A stretch of 64,000 bases of DNA, taken from the NCBI GenBank assembly GCA_963731625.1, contig CAVSWH010000004.1, positions 806,001 through 870,000 on the forward strand. The letters are read 5' to 3'. Under the pieces are notes generated by a model that saw only the letters and a list, made by a program, of their open reading frames with translations, was not told the origin of the DNA and did no database searches. The DNA comes from PALSA-555 sp963731625. Lineage in GTDB: Bacteria > Actinomycetota > Acidimicrobiia > IMCC26256 > PALSA-555. Below are positions 61,427 to 64,000 of this stretch, piece after piece (positions within the stretch are counted from its first letter, which is position 1; each line of letters starts with the position of its first letter). Made by a program: the position numbers and the translations under genes.

Positions 61427-61663
61427 TCAGTCGTCGGGAAGATCAGCAAACCCGCGCTTGGCGTCCCTGTACCACTTCATTCCTGAAATGGGATGCTTCC
61501 ACCGACCCTTCATCTCCCTCAGCGCAACCTTGTGCGTTTCGTCACCACTTGCGACCACCTCATTCAGGTGGCGATCTTGCGCTTTGATGACCTCGTCAGC
61601 CGTGCTTCCGTGGTGCGCGACATCACACGGCCCACCTAATTGCTTGCATGTCATGGTCTTCAT
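61427..61663 (-). CDS. DUF1059 family small protein
   Basis: A 78-residue protein starting MKTMTCKQLGGPCDVAHHG, the DUF1059 opening with its CKQLGGxCD motif, then STADEVIKAQDRHLNEVV and a Lys/Trp-rich tail. AAGGAGG lies 4 bases before the ATG. The gene is distinctly AT-richer than its neighbours (many Lys, and third positions A/T), which suggests acquisition by transfer or relaxed selection. Function unknown; some members are thought to be stress-related. Confidence 0.75.
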   Translation of the reverse strand: MKTMTCKQLGGPCDVAHHGSTADEVIKAQDRHLNEVVASGDETHKVALREMKGRWKHPISGMKWYRDAKRGFADLPDD

Positions 61664-61911
61664 CTCGCCTCCTTCTAGAGCGTCGAGCCGCGGCCGAACG
61701 AAGAGAAACGGTGCGGCGATTTTGACTGCCATGCGACGAAATGTAGAAGCACCCACCAGTCGCGTGCTTCTCCGATCCTGCTCGGCACCGGGGCACCGCG
61801 CATCCGGTGCGCCGATCGAGCCCCGTTCGCGGAGCGGGCCCCCGGGACGCGAACCCCCTCCGGCGCGGCTGTCGTGCGATCGCCGTGCGCCCGCCATCCG
61901 CGGGAACGGTG

Positions 61912-62598
61912 CTAGTCGAGCGGGATGCCTCGTGCCGACGCCTCGCTTCGCACTGCGGCGGCGACGCCGCGAACGAGCAATTCACGCGGTACGCGGTCAC
62001 TGCGCATGTCGGCGATGCTGCGCGCGATCACGCCGCCGACCAGATAGCCGCGGAGTGTGGTGAACGCGTAGCGAACGAGGTCTTCCTCTCCGGCTGCGTC
62101 GCCAAGCACTCGGCGGAACAGCGGCTGCCAGGCACGGGTGAGTCGGCGACCGTGCTCTGCGACGGCCGCGCGAGTCTCGACCGAGGTGTTGGGATTGTGG
62201 GCGAGGTCGAGAAGGATCTGGATGCGCGCCAGGTGTTCGGGGGTCCCGTAGTGCTCCTCGATGAGATCCAGCACCGCGTGGAGGCGCTCTTCGAGGGTGT
62301 CGCCGCCGATCTCGGCGGTCGCCATGGCTTCCTGTAGCCGGTGCCATCGGTCGTTGACGATGTCGAGCATCAAGGCTTCGCGGGTCCCGAAGAGGTTTTG
62401 CAGCGCGCCCCAGGTGACGCCGGCGAGGCGCGCGATCTCGTTCGAGCTCGTGTGGTAGTAGCCGCTCTCGAGGATGCTCTTGATGGCTGCGTCGATGACC
62501 CGCTGACGCGTGTTCTCGCCGTCGCTGCGTCGGCGACGACGAGTCTGAGCCTCCGGCGCTGCCGCGCGCGTGGCGCCGGTGCGGGAGGGTTGCGCCAC
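61912..62598 (-). CDS. TetR family transcriptional regulator
   Basis: A 228-residue repressor. HTH: RQRVIDAAIKSILESGYYHTSSNEIARLAGVTWGALQNLFGTRE (in parts, SSNEIARLAGVTWGALQNLF). The ligand domain ends RSEASARGIPLD. The GTG at 62598 gives a normal, Arg-rich N terminus (RRRRRSDGENTRQR); an upstream in-frame ATG would add 16 residues. It follows the thioesterase gene on the same strand and likely controls acyl-CoA metabolism genes, as TetR proteins of this group do. Confidence 0.88.
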   Translation of the reverse strand: MAQPSRTGATRAAAPEAQTRRRRRSDGENTRQRVIDAAIKSILESGYYHTSSNEIARLAGVTWGALQNLFGTREALMLDIVNDRWHRLQEAMATAEIGGDTLEERLHAVLDLIEEHYGTPEHLARIQILLDLAHNPNTSVETRAAVAEHGRRLTRAWQPLFRRVLGDAAGEEDLVRYAFTTLRGYLVGGVIARSIADMRSDRVPRELLVRGVAAAVRSEASARGIPLD

Positions 62599-62696
62599 GT
62601 GGCGATCGTACCTGGACGTTCGTCGTGTCCCGGCGAGCGGGGTCATCGTTCGAATGACCCGCGCTCGAGTCGCGCGCCCGTGTCGCCACGGCACAT

Positions 62697-63500
62697 CTAG
62701 GGCGTGACCCCCACCAGCGCGCGGGCCAACAGCGCATCGGACGCGCCGGCGTCGTGGACCGTCACGTCCGCGATGGCGTGTTCGCCCACGCGTCGGACGA
62801 CGCAGGCCGTCGCTCTCGCCGGACCAACCTTCGCTTGGGCAAGAAAACGGAGCGTGATGTCGGCCGCCGTCCACCCGGTGACCGACTCGGCCGCCGCGGC
62901 GACCAGGAACCCGAGCGCGCCGCCGTTGATCGTGCCGAAGCTGTTGCCCACATAGTCGGTCCGGTCGAGCTCCGCCCTGTCACCTCGCACTCGCAGCCCC
63001 ATCCGCTCGGTGATGGGCTCCGTCAGCCGGGGCCCGACACGTGGGAGCTGCGACCGCTGGCCGATCGCCGGCACGTCCCTGGCGAGCGACGCCTCTCGGG
63101 GGATGCGCACGAAGGAGGCGGTCACGGTGCCGATGTCGCGCACGCGGCCGTCGATGGACACGATCTTGGACCCCGTGTGGGAGACGTGCGCGTCGATTCG
63201 CACGAGGCCGTCCGTGGGCCGCGTGCCGGTGGTCACCGACAAGTCGCGTGTGGCCACGAAGCTCGGTGCGACGGCCGACAGGGCGGCCCGCGTGCAGGCG
63301 ATGTCGGCGACGGTCATCAGGGCTCCGGCAGCGACGCGTCCCGACGAATCGCGGACCGTGTCGCTGATGTCGAGCTCTGCCACGCCATGGTCGGCGCTCT
63401 CCAGCCAGTTGACGATCGCAAGGTCTCGGAGCAGATGCCGGTCCGGCGGGTAACCCACGTCAGGCCGGGCTCCGACGTCGCCCGCCGGCGCCGGCAGCAC
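62697..63500 (-). CDS. Double hotdog-fold thioesterase-like protein
   Basis: A 267-residue protein with two tandem hotdog domains. The first has VRDSSGRVAAGALMTVADIACTRAAL (in part, SSGRVAAGALMTVADIACT), the PaaI/4HBT pattern; the second has YVGNSFGTINGGALGFLVAAAAE. The paired GA-L-x-x-AD and NGGALG segments match acyl-CoA thioesterases of the PaaI/4HBT group. The substrate is unknown. It lies between a CoA-transferase and a TetR regulator on the same strand, which supports acyl-CoA metabolism. Confidence 0.82.
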   Translation of the reverse strand: MLPAPAGDVGARPDVGYPPDRHLLRDLAIVNWLESADHGVAELDISDTVRDSSGRVAAGALMTVADIACTRAALSAVAPSFVATRDLSVTTGTRPTDGLVRIDAHVSHTGSKIVSIDGRVRDIGTVTASFVRIPREASLARDVPAIGQRSQLPRVGPRLTEPITERMGLRVRGDRAELDRTDYVGNSFGTINGGALGFLVAAAAESVTGWTAADITLRFLAQAKVGPARATACVVRRVGEHAIADVTVHDAGASDALLARALVGVTP

Positions 63501-63533
63501 CGGCCGACGCCTCGGGCCGGCACGGCGGAAGGC

Positions 63534-64000
63534 TCACTCGACCCATAGCTCCTCGAAGATGGCGTCAGCTTCGATCAGCTTGTCGATCTCGGTGTCGTCA
63601 TAGCCGTGCTCGTGCATGATCTGGCGCGTGTGTTGGCCGCAGACGGGCGGCGGACCCCAGATGCGTTCCGGGGTGTCGGAGAAGTGGATGGTCGTCCCGA
63701 AGTGCTCGAAGCGGCCCAGCTTGGGATGGTGCTGCACGACGACGAGGTCGTGCGCGTGCATCTCCGGGTCGTCGTGGACCCGGGCTCCGAAGTTCTCGTC
63801 GCAGATCTCGCACGGCACGCCGGCCTGGTCGAGCTCGGTGAACACCTCCGCGGCGGTCCGAGTCCGGAACCACGGTTCGAGGTGGACGGCGTCGAGCGTG
63901 TCGATTCCGGTCGCGGTCCGGAGCGCCTGCCGGTGCTCGGCAGTGATCGCGGCGAGGCACGTCCACCCGTCGCTGGCCTCGTACAGGCGGTAGAGGGGGC
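63534..64000 (-). CDS. CaiB/BaiF family III CoA-transferase, C-terminal part (cut by window edge)
   Basis: The last 155 residues of a family III CoA-transferase. Family features: YRLYEASDGWTCLAA, the VFTELDQAGVPCEICDEN segment (FTELxxAGVPC), HDLVVVQHHPKLGRFEHFG and RIWGPPPVCGQHTRQIMHEHGYDD (in part, PPPVCGQHTRQIMHEHGYD), with the C-terminal GxHTRxI signature. The N-terminal part, with the catalytic aspartate, lies beyond the window. The enzyme would move CoA between carboxylic acids, consistent with the thioesterase and TetR genes that follow. Confidence 0.9.
   Translation of the reverse strand, partial: PLYRLYEASDGWTCLAAITAEHRQALRTATGIDTLDAVHLEPWFRTRTAAEVFTELDQAGVPCEICDENFGARVHDDPEMHAHDLVVVQHHPKLGRFEHFGTTIHFSDTPERIWGPPPVCGQHTRQIMHEHGYDDTEIDKLIEADAIFEELWVE

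Overview
The window is 64 kb of GC-rich chromosome from an actinomycete-type bacterium (phylum Actinomycetota; an acidimicrobial or other deep actinobacterial lineage is my guess). Support: very high GC with strong G/C third-position bias, many GTG starts and 4-bp ATGA/GTGA gene overlaps, an F420-type luciferase-like oxidoreductase, DUF1906, DUF2510 and DUF4232 proteins, MMPL and DrrA-like exporters, and a GAAC-N4-GTTC SOS box of Gram-positive type. I see no rRNA, tRNA, insertion sequence, phage or CRISPR array. This is mostly ordinary chromosome with accessory transport and stress blocks.

Layout. 0-12.7 kb: 3' end of bioB; a minus-strand operon of zinc-ribbon protein, RNase HI, membrane protein and histidine phosphatase; a class A penicillin-binding protein; an AddB/AddA-type recombination nuclease-helicase pair; two lipoproteins. 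13-16.1 kb: a ketopantoate-reductase-like enzyme, then a small acidic protein, a universal stress protein and a DrrA-like ABC ATPase whose permease gene survives only as its two ends. 16.4-20 kb: YceI with a palindrome-rich promoter, then a cobalamin riboswitch driving btuF-btuC-btuD. 20-24 kb: LysM, secreted and DUF4232 proteins, and a GlxA regulator with a DJ-1 protein.

24-35.8 kb is the most distinctive region: a GH78 alpha-L-rhamnosidase with an alpha/beta hydrolase, a TauD/TfdA dioxygenase, and a four-gene transporter operon. In that operon the LivF-type ATPase is fused to a complete MFS permease and the two branched-chain-type permeases (LivH, LivM) are fused to each other. It is followed upstream by a 59-residue two-helix membrane protein.

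36-44 kb: VOC protein, LLM oxidoreductase, NlpC/P60-like secreted protein, and an ABC-plus-MMPL exporter operon facing a MarR regulator across a shared promoter/operator; then DNA polymerase IV with an SOS box touching its start codon. 44-57 kb: methyltransferases, VOC, APH-like kinase, a nucleotidyltransferase tail fragment, serine hydrolase overlapping an MFS drug exporter with a divergent TetR, a SnoaL-flavin-binding fusion, an ECF42-like sigma factor with its DGPF/YCII partner, an uncharacterised catalytic-looking protein and an M23 peptidase. 57-64 kb: permease-ATPase-permease ABC cluster, DUF2510 and DUF1059 proteins, and a TetR / hotdog thioesterase / CoA-transferase set of acyl-CoA metabolism, cut by the window end.

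All calls are from reading motifs, gene neighbourhood and start sites; no database search was run.
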